Notes: generated by a model from the letters alone, not told the origin. 53,799 bases of DNA from Roseomonas sp. (GCA_020249865.1 JADCEV010000009.1:1-53799), one strand, 5' to 3'. Shown: positions 34,606 through 44,254, numbered from the stretch's first letter. Made by a program: numbers and translations.

Positions 34606-36180
34606 TTACGCTTCGGCGATCGCCGCACTCCAGGGACTCATCACATCGGTGATGCCAGTGCGCAGCCCATCCGCGCCGATGCGGATCAGATTGGGGCAGG
34701 CGAAATTCACCGGCAGCACGGCGTGTTCCACCTCCGTCACCGTATCTTCCGCGGCCAGCGCCGCAAGCGTTTCCGCGCCCAGCCTGATATCGGCGGTGAC
34801 GCCTTCGGGTGCCGAGACATCAAGGCGCGGATGATGCGCCGCCTGTTCCGGTTCCATGCCGAAATCGGACACGAAGGACAGCATCTGGAAGACGGAAGCC
34901 ATGATGCGCCGCCCGCCGGAAGCACCCGTGGCAAGCACGGGCTTGTCACCCTCGGCGGCAATGACGGGGCACATATTGGTCAGCGGCCTTTTGCCCGGTG
35001 CCAGCGCATTGGCGACTTCGGGGCGCGGGTCGAACCACATGACGCCATTGTTCATCAGCACGCCCGATTTCGGCAGCACCACGCGGCTGCCCATGCTGGA
35101 TAGCAGCGTGGTGGTCATGGCGACCATCATGCCGTTCTTATCCGCCACCGTGAGATGAGTGGTGCAGGATTCGGCTGCTTTCGGTTCCGCATCCCCCAAC
35201 CCCGCCAAGCGCTCGGCATAGGCTGCGCGCATCACACGGGCCAATTGCGCATACCAGGCGGCAGAGGGCGCCTTGCCCGAGAAATCCGCCCCCCTCATGC
35301 CTTCCAGTACGCGCATCAGCGTCGGTGCCGCCGTCAGCCCATTGGCCAGGAACAACCGCTTGCCGCGCCAGGCGGCTTCAAGCGCCGGCAGCACGCGCGC
35401 CTTGCAATGCGCCAGATCCTCGGCGCTGACAAAGGCGCCCATGTCCTTGCAATCGGCGGCAATGGCAGCGGCAATATCGCCGGTGTAGAAATCAGCGAGG
35501 CCGGCATGGGCCAAGCGCTCCAGCGTGGCGGCCAGATTGCCCTGCTGGAAGAAGCCCGGTGAGCCCTGATACGGCGCCACAGGCGGCAGCCCGCCCGGCA
35601 GATAAATGCGCGCGGATTCCGGGTATAGCTTCAGCACGGACGCCGAATTGGCCACTTTCAGCGTGGTGAACCAATCCTGCGCCAGGCCGCGCTTGGCCAG
35701 CGCCACTGCCGGCGCCAGCACGTCCTTGATGGGCATGCGGCCATGGCGCGCATGCAATTCCATATAGCCCGCAACCGCTGAGGGGATGGCGAAGGAAAGC
35801 GGGCCATGCACATTGCGGTCTTCCAATACCTCCGGCCAGGTAAACAAATCCGCCTTCATCTTGCCGGTCATGGGGAAGGCGGAAGGCTTCAAGCCGCGCG
35901 GGGAAACCGGGCCGAAATCAAAGGTCTCGGCCGCACTGCCAGGGGACATGACTTGCGCGAAGCCAATGCCACCCAGGCCGCTATTCCAGGGTTCCAGCGT
36001 CGCCAACGCAAAGGCTGTCGCCACCGCCGCATCCGCTGCCGTGCCGCCGGCTTCCAGAATGGCGACTCCCGCTTCCGCGGCGCCGCGCGCCTGGGATGCC
36101 ACCATGCCCTTGCGGCCAGAGGCTGCGGGCTTCGTGACGTGCCAATGCTGAGAGGTGTGACGCGGCGGGGTCCAGGCCAT
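34606..36180 (-). CDS. Gamma-glutamyltransferase family protein
   Basis: A 524-residue Ntn-hydrolase of the gamma-glutamyltransferase family. The autoprocessing and nucleophile threonine is T340 in ESCTTHLTVAD, splitting the chain into a large (about 339) and a small (about 185) subunit. MVASQARGAAEAGVAILEAGGTAADAAVA and ATGASGGRRI are also conserved. No obvious signal peptide is seen, unlike the secreted enzyme of E. coli, so a cytoplasmic location is possible. Members cleave glutathione, gamma-glutamyl amides or cephalosporins. The orphan oligopeptide-type binding protein lies directly downstream. Confidence 0.9.
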   Translation of the reverse strand: MAWTPPRHTSQHWHVTKPAASGRKGMVASQARGAAEAGVAILEAGGTAADAAVATAFALATLEPWNSGLGGIGFAQVMSPGSAAETFDFGPVSPRGLKPSAFPMTGKMKADLFTWPEVLEDRNVHGPLSFAIPSAVAGYMELHARHGRMPIKDVLAPAVALAKRGLAQDWFTTLKVANSASVLKLYPESARIYLPGGLPPVAPYQGSPGFFQQGNLAATLERLAHAGLADFYTGDIAAAIAADCKDMGAFVSAEDLAHCKARVLPALEAAWRGKRLFLANGLTAAPTLMRVLEGMRGADFSGKAPSAAWYAQLARVMRAAYAERLAGLGDAEPKAAESCTTHLTVADKNGMMVAMTTTLLSSMGSRVVLPKSGVLMNNGVMWFDPRPEVANALAPGKRPLTNMCPVIAAEGDKPVLATGASGGRRIMASVFQMLSFVSDFGMEPEQAAHHPRLDVSAPEGVTADIRLGAETLAALAAEDTVTEVEHAVLPVNFACPNLIRIGADGLRTGITDVMSPWSAAIAEA

Positions 36181-36219
36181 GATCGGGTTTCCTCGAGTTT
36201 TTGCGCCCCTAGCCTTGCG

Positions 36220-36250
36220 CCGGCAGGGCGTTCCGGCAAGCCCCTGCCGG
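36220..36250. other. Stem-loop in the GGT/malate synthase intergenic region
   Basis: CCGGCAGGG (36220-36228) and CCCTGCCGG (36242-36250) are exact 9-bp arms with a 13-base loop. The stem sits in the 160-bp divergent region between the gamma-glutamyltransferase and malate synthase genes, about 90 bp upstream of the malate synthase ATG. It may be a 5' leader structure or a protein-binding site. No further assignment is supported. Confidence 0.4.
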
Positions 36251-36340
36251 TTTGCCCCGGCGCCCCTTTCCTTTTATGGGAGCCAACCTTGATCCAGGGG
36301 CGGGCTGTGGTGTCCGCCCCCATCCGCGGGGAGCGTTGGA

Positions 36341-38485
36341 ATGTCTGCATCAAAGGGGCTTTTTGTTGCCCCCATTCTGAAGAATTTCATTGAAACCGAA
36401 GCCCTGCCCGGCACGGGCGTGGAGCCCGCGCGCTTTTGGGACGCGATGGAACGCACCCTGCGGGAGATGGCGCCGAGCAATGCCGCGCTGCTCGCCAAGC
36501 GCGATGCGCTGCAAGCGAAGATTGATGCCTGGCACCGCGCCAACCCCGCCAAGCCGATTGACCAGGCGGCCTATACCGCCTTCCTCAAGGAAATCGGCTA
36601 TCTGCTGCCGGAACCTGCGCAGGTGACGGTCGGCACCACGGATGTGGATGCGGAGATCGCCTCCATGGCCGGGCCGCAGCTTGTCGTGCCGGTTTCAAAT
36701 GCGCGCTATGCGCTGAATGCCGCCAATGCGCGTTGGGGCAGCCTGTATGATGCGCTTTATGGCACGGATGCGATTCCGGGCAGCCCATCTGGCAAGGGCT
36801 ATGACCCGGAACGTGGTGCCAAGGTGATTGCCTATGCGCGCGGTGTGTTGGATAGCGCCGTGCCGCTCGCCAAGGGGTCCCATAGCGATGCCACGGGCTA
36901 CCGGATTGAAGGCGGTGCCTTGGAAGTGACGTTGAAGGATGGCAGCAAAACGGGCCTCGCGCGGCCTGGCCAATGCGTGGGCTATCTGGGCGAAGTGCAT
37001 GCAGTGTCTTCGCTGCTTTTCGTCAATAACGGCCTGCACATCGAAGTGCGCCTTGATCGCGCGCATCCCATCGGCAAGACCGATGCGGCGGGCATTGCCG
37101 ATGTGGTGCTGGAAAGCGCGCTGACCACCATTCAGGATTGCGAGGATTCCGTCGCTGCCGTGGATGCGGAAGACAAGGTCGCGGTCTATCGCAATTGGCT
37201 TGGCCTGATGCGCGGCGATCTGGAAGCGAGTTTTGAGAAGGGCGGCAAGACCATGATCCGCCGCCTCAATCCGGACCGCGTGTTTCAGCGCCCGGCGGGT
37301 GGCGCCATTACACTGCATGGCCGTTCGGTCATGCTGGTGCGCAATGTCGGCCACCATATGATGATTGATGCGGTGAAGCTGGATGGGGCGGAAGTGCCGG
37401 AAACCATTCTGGATGCCTTCTGCACATCGGTAATTGCCATGCATGATATTCGCGGCAAGCGGCTGAATTCGCGCGCCGGTAGCGTTTATATCGTGAAGCC
37501 GAAAATGCATGGTCCGGAAGAAGTGGCCTGGGCGGATACGCTTTTCGCCCGCGTGGAAGATGCGCTGGGCTTGAAGCGCGCCACACTCAAGATGGGCATC
37601 ATGGATGAGGAACGCCGCACCACAGTGAACCTGAAAGCTTGTATCGCAGCGGCCAAGGATCGCGTGGTGTTCATCAATACGGGCTTCCTGGATCGCACCG
37701 GCGATGAAATCCACACGGCTATGGAAGCGGGTGCTGTCATTCGCAAGAATGACATGAAGGGTGCCGCCTGGATCAAGGCCTATGAGGATTGGAATGTGGA
37801 CACGGGCCTTGCCTGCGGGCTGCGCGGGCGCGCGCAGATCGGCAAGGGCATGTGGGCCATGCCGGACGCCATGGCGGCGATGCTGGATCAGAAAATTGGC
37901 CACCCCAAGGCGGGCGCTTCCACCGCCTGGGTGCCATCACCCACAGCCGCCACCTTGCATGCGCTGCATTATCATCAGGTGAGTGTTGCCGATCGACAGG
38001 ATGAAATCACCAAGGGCGGCCGCCGTGCCAAGCTGGATGATATCCTGACCGTGCCGCTGGCGCGTGATACGAACTGGTCCCCCGCCGATGTGCAGGCGGA
38101 ATTGGACAATAACGCGCAAGGTATTCTCGGCTATGTGGTGCGCTGGGTGGATCAGGGGGTTGGTTGTTCCAAGGTGCCGGACATCAATGATGTCGGCCTC
38201 ATGGAAGACCGCGCGACTTTGCGCATCAGCAGTCAGCATATCGCCAATTGGCTCCGCCATGGCGTGGTGAGCGAAGCGCAAGTCATGGAAACCATGAAGC
38301 GCATGGCGGCGGTGGTGGATCGGCAGAATGCCGGCGATGCGGCCTATCGCCCCATGGCGCCGGGCTTCGATGGGCCGGCCTTCAAGGGCGCTTGCGATCT
38401 GGTGTTGAAGGGCCGCGAACAGCCCAATGGCTATACGGAATTTGTGCTGACGGCGCGGCGGCGGGAAGCCAAGGCGGCGGGGTAA
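36341..38485 (+). CDS. glcB: Malate synthase G
   Basis: A 714-residue malate synthase of the monomeric G type, which condenses glyoxylate and acetyl-CoA to malate. Strong matches include [78 protein letters not shown] and [10 protein letters not shown]. Length is standard. The ATG follows GGGGAG. It is isolated here from isocitrate lyase and glycolate oxidase genes. It may assimilate glyoxylate from the hydantoin, allantoin or glycolate-type catabolism implied by neighbouring clusters (inference). A 10-bp hairpin follows the stop. Confidence 0.97.
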   Translation: MSASKGLFVAPILKNFIETEALPGTGVEPARFWDAMERTLREMAPSNAALLAKRDALQAKIDAWHRANPAKPIDQAAYTAFLKEIGYLLPEPAQVTVGTTDVDAEIASMAGPQLVVPVSNARYALNAANARWGSLYDALYGTDAIPGSPSGKGYDPERGAKVIAYARGVLDSAVPLAKGSHSDATGYRIEGGALEVTLKDGSKTGLARPGQCVGYLGEVHAVSSLLFVNNGLHIEVRLDRAHPIGKTDAAGIADVVLESALTTIQDCEDSVAAVDAEDKVAVYRNWLGLMRGDLEASFEKGGKTMIRRLNPDRVFQRPAGGAITLHGRSVMLVRNVGHHMMIDAVKLDGAEVPETILDAFCTSVIAMHDIRGKRLNSRAGSVYIVKPKMHGPEEVAWADTLFARVEDALGLKRATLKMGIMDEERRTTVNLKACIAAAKDRVVFINTGFLDRTGDEIHTAMEAGAVIRKNDMKGAAWIKAYEDWNVDTGLACGLRGRAQIGKGMWAMPDAMAAMLDQKIGHPKAGASTAWVPSPTAATLHALHYHQVSVADRQDEITKGGRRAKLDDILTVPLARDTNWSPADVQAELDNNAQGILGYVVRWVDQGVGCSKVPDINDVGLMEDRATLRISSQHIANWLRHGVVSEAQVMETMKRMAAVVDRQNAGDAAYRPMAPGFDGPAFKGACDLVLKGREQPNGYTEFVLTARRREAKAAG

Positions 38486-38492
38486 TTTCTGC

Positions 38493-38522
38493 GCGCCGCT
38501 TGTCTTTCCGGGCAAGCGGCGC
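38493..38522 (+). terminator. Strong GC hairpin after malate synthase
   Basis: GCGCCGCTTG and CAAGCGGCGC are exact 10-bp arms with a 10-base loop, starting 8 bp after the malate synthase stop. No T tract follows, so it may stabilise the 3' end or act with Rho rather than as a classic intrinsic terminator. Confidence 0.5.
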
Positions 38523-38574
38523 AAGCATGATGCGAAGCGGGCGCGGTTCTGCGCCTGGGCAGGAGGAACGCATC

Positions 38575-39366
38575 ATGGATTTTTCAGGCAAGGTCGGCAT
38601 TGTGACAGGCGGCGCCAATGGCATTGGCGCGGCAATGGCGCGTGGTTTTGTGGCGCGCGGCGGCAAGATCGTGATTGTGGATCGTGACACTGCCGCCGGT
38701 GAGGCTTTGGCGGCATCCCTTGGCGCAGCCGCGCTGTTTCGCGCCGCTGATGTTACCAAAGCTGCCGATGTCGCAGCCTATGTGAAGGCCGCGCAGGACC
38801 GCTTCGGCGCGATTGATTGCTTCCACAATAATGCCGGCATTGAAGGCCGTGTCGCGCGCCTCGCGGAATATGAGGAAGCGGTGTTTGATCAGATCATGGC
38901 TGTCAATGTGAAAGGCGTGTTTTTGGGCCTGCGCCATGTATTGCCGGTGATGATTGCCGCCGGGCGCGGTGCGGTGGTGAATACAGCCTCCATCGCGGGG
39001 CTGGTCGGCTCACCCGGCATGGCCGCCTATTCCGCTTCCAAGCATGCGGTGAATGGGCTGACGAAGAGTGTCGCGGGAGAAGTCGGGCCGCATGGCATTC
39101 GCGTCAATGCCGTCTGCCCCGGCCCGATCGCAACACGGATGATCGAAGAAGTCTCCCGTCAGGTTTCGCCCAATAATCCGAAGAGTGTCGAGGAACGCTA
39201 TGCGGCGGGCATACCGCTGCGCCGCTACGGGACAGCGGAGGAAGTTGCCAATCTGGTGCTGTTTCTGCTGTCGGACCTCGCCAGCAATATGACAGGCGGT
39301 GAATATACCGTGGATGGTGGGCGTACGGCTTCGCCCGCGGGGGTTTCGGGCAGCACCACGCAATAG
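38575..39366 (+). CDS. Short-chain dehydrogenase/reductase (classical SDR)
   Basis: A 263-residue classical SDR. The cofactor loop TGGANGIG is at residues 11-18, with NNAG, the catalytic S139, Y152 and K156 in NTASIAG and YSASKHA, and the C-terminal block MTGGEYTVDGG. An acidic residue (D36 in IVIVDRD) after the second strand points to NAD rather than NADP. Substrate unknown. The ATG at 38575 has a perfect AGGAGG at suitable spacing; a longer frame upstream lies inside glcB and is rejected. It converges with the dioxygenase gene across a hairpin. Confidence 0.92.
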   Translation: MDFSGKVGIVTGGANGIGAAMARGFVARGGKIVIVDRDTAAGEALAASLGAAALFRAADVTKAADVAAYVKAAQDRFGAIDCFHNNAGIEGRVARLAEYEEAVFDQIMAVNVKGVFLGLRHVLPVMIAAGRGAVVNTASIAGLVGSPGMAAYSASKHAVNGLTKSVAGEVGPHGIRVNAVCPGPIATRMIEEVSRQVSPNNPKSVEERYAAGIPLRRYGTAEEVANLVLFLLSDLASNMTGGEYTVDGGRTASPAGVSGSTTQ

Positions 39367-39369
39367 GGG

Positions 39370-39389
39370 GGCGCGGGATCTGCCGCGCC
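39370..39389. terminator. Bidirectional hairpin between SDR and dioxygenase genes
   Basis: GGCGCGG and CCGCGCC are exact 7-bp arms with a 6-base loop in the 24-bp gap between convergent stops. TTT follows on the plus strand. Confidence 0.55.
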
Positions 39390-39390
39390 T

Positions 39391-40254
39391 TTACCCAAGC
39401 CGCTTGAGCGCAAAATCATAGGTAAGCTTGCGCCAGATTGATGGCATCTCCTTGCCGTCGGGGCCCTTTCCCGGCGGGTGTTGCGTGAATTCGGCGATCA
39501 ATTCCTGCTTGACGCCAAAGACGGCATCACTATCCAAATAGGGGTCGCCCGCGACAAAAACATGCGTCACCAGGGTTTCATGCCCCGGTGCCGCAATCAT
39601 GAAATGCACATGCGCCGGGCGCATCGGGTGGCGGCCTGTCGCACGCAGCAGCTCCCCAACCGGGCCATCATCCGGCACGGGATAGGAAGTGGGCGTCAGC
39701 GTCCAGAAATGAAAGCGCCCTTCGCTATCGGTGCGAAAGCGCGCGCGCAGATTGGCATCTGGCTGATCGGTGCGCTGCACATCGTAATAGCCATCCTCAT
39801 CCGAATGCCAGATATCCACGATGGCGCCGGCAATGGGGCTGCCGCCAGCGGTTGAAACGCAGCCAGACACATGCAGCGCTTCGCCCTTCATGGCGCGCGC
39901 AACCTCTGCGCCCAGCGGCAATTCCGGCGCGCTTTCAACATAGAACGGGCCGAGCACAGTGGTGGGCGTGGCGCCTTCCGGCATCCGGTGATTGATCGCA
40001 TCAACCAGCATGGAAACGCCAAGCGTATCCGACAGCAGGATGAATTCCTGGCGCTTGCCATCACACATATGCCCGATGCGTGTCAGGAAATTGATCGCGG
40101 TTTGCCATTCTTCAAAGCTTGGCTCCACATCGCGGACAAAGGCATGAAGATGCTTCACTAGGCTTTGCGCGACCTGCCGCAGCCGCGGATCCTCAGCGCC
40201 AGCGAGCCGTTGCAATACGGCATCGGTGATGGAGTTTTCATCAAAATCACGCAT
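39391..40254 (-). CDS. Intradiol ring-cleavage dioxygenase (hydroxyquinol/catechol 1,2-dioxygenase-like)
   Basis: A 287-residue intradiol dioxygenase. The ferric-iron ligands are visible: a Tyr in DEDGYYDVQ (156/157), Y191 in TSYPVPDDGP, and H215 and H217 in RPAHVHFMI. An N-terminal helical dimerisation domain precedes the beta-sandwich. The PDDGPVGELLRATGRHP stretch resembles the hydroxyquinol 1,2-dioxygenase branch, but catechol or chlorocatechol cannot be excluded. It cleaves the ring to a maleylacetate or muconate in the cytoplasm. The ATG at 40254 is preferred over one at 40272. It lies downstream of ftsY's 3' end on the same strand. Confidence 0.9.
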   Translation of the reverse strand: MRDFDENSITDAVLQRLAGAEDPRLRQVAQSLVKHLHAFVRDVEPSFEEWQTAINFLTRIGHMCDGKRQEFILLSDTLGVSMLVDAINHRMPEGATPTTVLGPFYVESAPELPLGAEVARAMKGEALHVSGCVSTAGGSPIAGAIVDIWHSDEDGYYDVQRTDQPDANLRARFRTDSEGRFHFWTLTPTSYPVPDDGPVGELLRATGRHPMRPAHVHFMIAAPGHETLVTHVFVAGDPYLDSDAVFGVKQELIAEFTQHPPGKGPDGKEMPSIWRKLTYDFALKRLG

Positions 40255-40306
40255 CGGAGATTTCCCTGTCATTCCCTGTTTGATCGGGTGGGCCGCAACA
40301 AATGGA

Positions 40307-41392
40307 CTAATCAAGCCCCATCAGGCCGCGCGCGAAATCCCGCGCCGCGAAGGGGCGCAAATCCTCGGCCTTTTCACCAACGCCCACCACATGCACGGGC
40401 AAGCCGAATTCCTGCGCCAAGGCCACCACCACGCCCCCCTTGGCCGAACCATCCAGCTTGGTCACGGCAAGCCCGGTGACATCCACCATTTCCTTGAACA
40501 CCTTCACCTGCTGCACGGCGTTCTGCCCGGTGGTGGCATCCAGCACCAGCAGCACGGAATGGGGCGCTGCCTCATCCACGCGCCTGATCACGCGGATGAT
40601 CTTGCGGAGTTCTTCCATCAGCGCGGATTTATTGTGCAGCCGCCCGGCGGTATCCACCAGCAGCAGATCAAGCCCATCAGCCCGCGCTGCCGTCAGCGCA
40701 TCAAAGGCAAGCCCCGCAGCATCGGCGCCTGGCTTGGATGGTGCGAAAAACCGCGCGGAGGTCCGCCCAGCCCAGACCTGCAATTGCTCTACCGCAGCGG
40801 CGCGGAAGGTATCGCCGGCGACAAAGCCAATTTTCAGCCCCTGTTCAGCGTAATGGCGGCCAAGCTTCGCAATGGTCGTGGTCTTGCCGGTACCATTCAC
40901 GCCCACCACCAGCACCACATGCGGCGCACGGGCGGGGATCACTTCAAGCGGTTGCGCCACCGGTTCCAGAATGGCGGCGATTTCATCCGCCAGCGCGGCC
41001 TTCACTTCCTCATCGGTCACTTCCTTGCCGAAGCGCGTGCGGCGAAAGCCTTCCACAATCCGGCGCGACGCCGCGACACCCAGATCAGCGGTGATCAGGG
41101 TTTCCTCCAACTCCTCCAACGCCTCATCATCCAGCCGCCTTTTGTGCAACAGAGAGACGACGCTATCCGTAAGCTTGGCGGTGGAACGCGATAGCCCTGC
41201 CTTCAGCCGCGCGAACCAGCCGGTTTTGGCAGGCGCTTCTGCCTCAGGCGGCAGGGTTTCGGCAGGTGGCGCTAGGGCTTCAGGCAGTGGCGCGTCCTGC
41301 ATCGGCGCTGGCGCATCCGCCTGTGGCTGTTCAGGCGCTGGCTGCGGCGCGCTACCGCCACGCAAACGGCCAAAGAAATCGCGCAGCGCCAT
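40307..41392 (-). CDS. ftsY: Signal recognition particle receptor FtsY
   Basis: A 361-residue SRP GTPase receptor. A short acidic, proline-rich N-terminal A domain (about 1-55) precedes the N helical bundle and G domain with GVNGTGKTTTIAKL, GDTFRAAAVEQL, LLVDTAGRLH and TKLDGSAKGG. It targets nascent membrane proteins with Ffh and 4.5S RNA. Its ATG shares one base with the mtaB stop (TAATG), continuing the dapF-mtaB-ftsY order common in alphaproteobacteria. Confidence 0.97.
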   Translation of the reverse strand: MALRDFFGRLRGGSAPQPAPEQPQADAPAPMQDAPLPEALAPPAETLPPEAEAPAKTGWFARLKAGLSRSTAKLTDSVVSLLHKRRLDDEALEELEETLITADLGVAASRRIVEGFRRTRFGKEVTDEEVKAALADEIAAILEPVAQPLEVIPARAPHVVLVVGVNGTGKTTTIAKLGRHYAEQGLKIGFVAGDTFRAAAVEQLQVWAGRTSARFFAPSKPGADAAGLAFDALTAARADGLDLLLVDTAGRLHNKSALMEELRKIIRVIRRVDEAAPHSVLLVLDATTGQNAVQQVKVFKEMVDVTGLAVTKLDGSAKGGVVVALAQEFGLPVHVVGVGEKAEDLRPFAARDFARGLMGLD

Positions 41393-42648
41393 TAGGCTGC
41401 CTCCGCCAAAAGCCCATCGGCATCAGCACCGATCACACGCAGCCGGCGGATTTCCCCCGGGCGGCCCGCAGCGCCCAGCAAGCGGAGCGGTGCGAAATAT
41501 GCCGTATGGCCGCGATCGGGATGTTCCAACAAAACCTGTTCCTCCTGCCCCAAGCGCGCCGCGTAGTAACGCGCCGCCGCCGCCGCCCCGGCTTCGCGCA
41601 GCCGCGCCGCGCGGGCCCGACGCTCTGGCAACGGGCTTTGCGGCATGCGCGCCGCCGGCGTGCCTGGACGTTCCGAATAGGGGAAAACATGCAGGAAAGA
41701 GAGGTCGCACTCCGTCACAAGATCAAGACTTTCCTGGAATTGCGCTTCGGTCTCCGTCGGGAAACCTGCGATCAAATCAGCGCCAAAGACGATATCGGGC
41801 CGCAGCCGCCGCGCCTTCGCCGCCAGCGCAATCGCATCCGCGCGCAAATGCCGCCGCTTCATGCGCTTCAGGATCAAATCAGACCCGTGCTGCAGCGAAA
41901 GGTGCAAATGCGGCATCAGGCGGGGTTCTTCGGCAATCAGGCGCCAGAGGTCTTCATCAACCTCCACCGGATCAAGCGAGGAAAGCCGCAGCCGCGGCAA
42001 TTCCGGCACCAGCGCCAGCACGCGGCGGATCATTTGCCCAAGGGTCGGGCTGCCGGGCAAATCTGGCCCGTAGGAGGTCACATCAACCCCGGTCAGCACC
42101 GCTTCGCGATATCCTGCCGCCACCAGGGCGCGCAGCTGCTCCACAATCACGCCAATCGGCACGGACCGCGAAGGCCCGCGCCCAAAGGGAATGACACAAA
42201 AGGTGCAGCGATGATCGCAGCCCTGCTGCACCTGCACGAAAGCCCGCGCGCGGCCGGCGAATTCCGTCACCAGATGCGCTGCCGTTTCGCGCGCGGCCAT
42301 GATGTCTGTCACCAGCGCAGGCGGCGCATCCAAGGCGGCCCAGGTTTCGGGCTTTAGCTTATCGGCATTGCCGATCACGCGTTCCACCCCTGGCAGGCCG
42401 GCCCATTTATCGGGCGCGATTTGCGCTGCGCAGCCGGTCACGATGATGCGCGCGCCGGGATTGTCGCGATGCGCCTTCCGGATCGCCTGCCGCGCCTGGC
42501 GTTCCGCCTCCGCCGTGACGGCGCAGGTATTGACGATAATGGCATTGCCCTGGCCGGCCTTGCTGGCCAGGTCGCGCATCGCCTCACTCTCATAGGTATT
42601 GAGCCGGCAGCCGAAACTCAGCAGCCGAGGGGCTTCCGAAGCACTCAT
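41392..42648 (-). CDS. mtaB: tRNA (t6A37) methylthiotransferase MtaB
   Basis: A 418-residue radical-SAM methylthiotransferase. The N-terminal UPF0004 domain carries SFGCRLNTYESEAM, NTCAVTAEAERQARQ and VTGCAAQI, which hold the auxiliary cluster cysteines. The radical-SAM motif is CDHRCTFCVIPFGRGPSRS, and a C-terminal TRAM-like region ends the chain. It thiomethylates t6A37 to ms2t6A in tRNAs that read ANN codons. It overlaps dapF by 4 bp and ftsY by 1 bp. Confidence 0.95.
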   Translation of the reverse strand: MSASEAPRLLSFGCRLNTYESEAMRDLASKAGQGNAIIVNTCAVTAEAERQARQAIRKAHRDNPGARIIVTGCAAQIAPDKWAGLPGVERVIGNADKLKPETWAALDAPPALVTDIMAARETAAHLVTEFAGRARAFVQVQQGCDHRCTFCVIPFGRGPSRSVPIGVIVEQLRALVAAGYREAVLTGVDVTSYGPDLPGSPTLGQMIRRVLALVPELPRLRLSSLDPVEVDEDLWRLIAEEPRLMPHLHLSLQHGSDLILKRMKRRHLRADAIALAAKARRLRPDIVFGADLIAGFPTETEAQFQESLDLVTECDLSFLHVFPYSERPGTPAARMPQSPLPERRARAARLREAGAAAAARYYAARLGQEEQVLLEHPDRGHTAYFAPLRLLGAAGRPGEIRRLRVIGADADGLLAEAA

Positions 42649-43472
42649 GCGGTCAAAGCCTTGGGGTCAACCTGCCCGGTAAAGGCCGTGGCGACGGGGC
42701 CGGTCATCAGCACATGCCCATCCTGGCGCCATTCCATGAAAAGATCACCGCCGGGCATGGAAATCCGCGCCGAGCGCCCGGTCAGCCCACGCCGATGCGC
42801 ATTGACCATGGCGGCACAGGCGCCGGACCCACAGGCAAGAGTCAGCCCCGCGCCGCGTTCCCAGACGACAAGGCGCAAATGATCCGGCGCCATCACCTGC
42901 ACAAAGCCGATATTGGCGCGGTCAGGGAAGATCGGGTCATGTTCCAGGCGCGGGCCGATATCGCTGATCGGCAAGGCATCCAGATCAGGCACAAAAAACG
43001 TCGCATGGGGGTTGCCCATGGAACAGGCCGCCGGGTCCGCCACCGGGCCACAAGAAAGCGGCACATGCAGCGTATCCACCTCCTGCGCCAGCGGCACATC
43101 CCGCCAGCCGAGCCGCGACGGCCCCATATCAACCTGCCAGAGCCCATCGGGCCGGGCTTCACTCGGCAAATCGCCGGCAATGGTGCGCACCACCACCCGC
43201 GCCTTGCCGGTTTCAGCAGCGATCAGGGAAGCGATGCAGCGCGTGGCATTTCCGCAGGCGCCAGCTTCCGACCCATCCGGATTCTGAATGCGCATAAAGA
43301 CATCAGCACCCGCTGGCGGTGGCTCCATGATGATCAGCTGGTCGCAGCCAATGCCGCGCCGACGATCCGCCAGCGCCACCATCTGGGCACGCGTCAGCCC
43401 CAGCGGTGCGGCGCGGCCATCCAGCACCACGAAATCATTGCCGAGCCCATGCATCTTGCGGAAGGAAAGCAT
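42645..43472 (-). CDS. dapF: Diaminopimelate epimerase
   Basis: A 275-residue DapF, which interconverts LL- and meso-diaminopimelate for lysine and peptidoglycan. Both active-site cysteines are present: C73 in GACGNATRC and C214 in LACGSGACA. The N-terminus FRKMHGLGNDFVVLD is canonical. The stop overlaps the mtaB start (ATGA). The cheZ gene lies 61 bp upstream on the same strand. Confidence 0.97.
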   Translation of the reverse strand: MLSFRKMHGLGNDFVVLDGRAAPLGLTRAQMVALADRRRGIGCDQLIIMEPPPAGADVFMRIQNPDGSEAGACGNATRCIASLIAAETGKARVVVRTIAGDLPSEARPDGLWQVDMGPSRLGWRDVPLAQEVDTLHVPLSCGPVADPAACSMGNPHATFFVPDLDALPISDIGPRLEHDPIFPDRANIGFVQVMAPDHLRLVVWERGAGLTLACGSGACAAMVNAHRRGLTGRSARISMPGGDLFMEWRQDGHVLMTGPVATAFTGQVDPKALTA

Positions 43473-43533
43473 GGGCGGGGATATAGGCCGCCGCGCGCCG
43501 AACCGGAACCCGCTTATGGGTCAGGTGAAAGAT

Positions 43534-44154
43534 TTACCCGTTCAGCAGCCGGTCAATCTCATCCTGCGCCAGATCGGGGCCCGCCGCTTTCGGGTCTGCC
43601 ACGGTTTGCACCACCCCCTTCAGCTCCACCTTGGGGCGGGCTGCATTCGGGCCGGGCTGGGCGTTTTCAGGCAGGATATCTTCCAGGATGGATTCCACCT
43701 GCTGCAAGTCACGGATGGCGCGGCGGATGCGCTGGCCGGTCAAATCCTGGAAGGAACAGGCCTCAAAGATCGCATTCACCCTTTCGGTGATGGCAGGCAG
43801 CGCATCCGGGCTGCCGGAGCCCTTTTCCAGCCATTCCTGAATGGCCTCAGCGGCTTCCAGGATGGTATTGGCGGCGGCTTCGGTCGCCTGCACCACGGCC
43901 TCAAGCTCCTGCCCGGAGGTCCGATTGCCCGGTTGCGGGGCGGAAATCATGCCGGCGATTCGTTCATGAACGGAGGAGATCTGGCTGGCCAGGTTTTCCT
44001 CGCTCATGCCCAGAAGCTGCACGCTGGCGGAGACCTCGGCGCTCACTTCCGCGATGCGGCGATCCATAAAGGCGCGCAAGTCGCCGAAAAGGGGCTCCAT
44101 GGCGGCCCTGAGCACTTCCGGGTCCGGCAGCGTATCCGCGCGCGATTGCGACAT
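43534..44154 (-). CDS. cheZ: Protein phosphatase CheZ (alphaproteobacterial type)
   Basis: A 206-residue, mostly helical protein with the CheZ dephosphorylation motif SFQDLTGQRIRR (Q136, D137, Q141). The long hairpin helices in front hold the acidic EAVVQATEAAANTILEAAEAI. A flexible proline-containing linker leads to a C-terminal peptide AQDEIDRLLNG, the CheY-binding tail. CheZ removes phosphate from CheY. No other chemotaxis gene is in the window. The ATG at 44154 is chosen; the open frame upstream into the rpmI leader is not typical CheZ. A gene merely containing CheZ-like motifs cannot be excluded. Confidence 0.85.
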   Translation of the reverse strand: MSQSRADTLPDPEVLRAAMEPLFGDLRAFMDRRIAEVSAEVSASVQLLGMSEENLASQISSVHERIAGMISAPQPGNRTSGQELEAVVQATEAAANTILEAAEAIQEWLEKGSGSPDALPAITERVNAIFEACSFQDLTGQRIRRAIRDLQQVESILEDILPENAQPGPNAARPKVELKGVVQTVADPKAAGPDLAQDEIDRLLNG

Positions 44155-44254
44155 GAGACTTCGTCCTGAATCCAATGGGCGGCCAAACCGCCAGGTGATC
44201 ACGGGGACATTAAACACCCACAAAGGTGAAATCTCCGTTTCTGTGGCGCGGGTC

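Noticed and set aside
33835-35103. 422-aa plus-strand ORF over the SBP and GGT genes
   Set aside because: It crosses two recognised minus-strand genes and contains no recognisable domain.
36695-37903. 402-aa minus-strand ORF over malate synthase
   Set aside because: The glcB frame is unambiguous. The antisense protein is compositionally biased (His, Ile, Arg) and shows no motifs.
40872-42194. 440-aa plus-strand ORF over ftsY and mtaB
   Set aside because: Ser/Ala/Pro-biased antisense frame across two certain genes.
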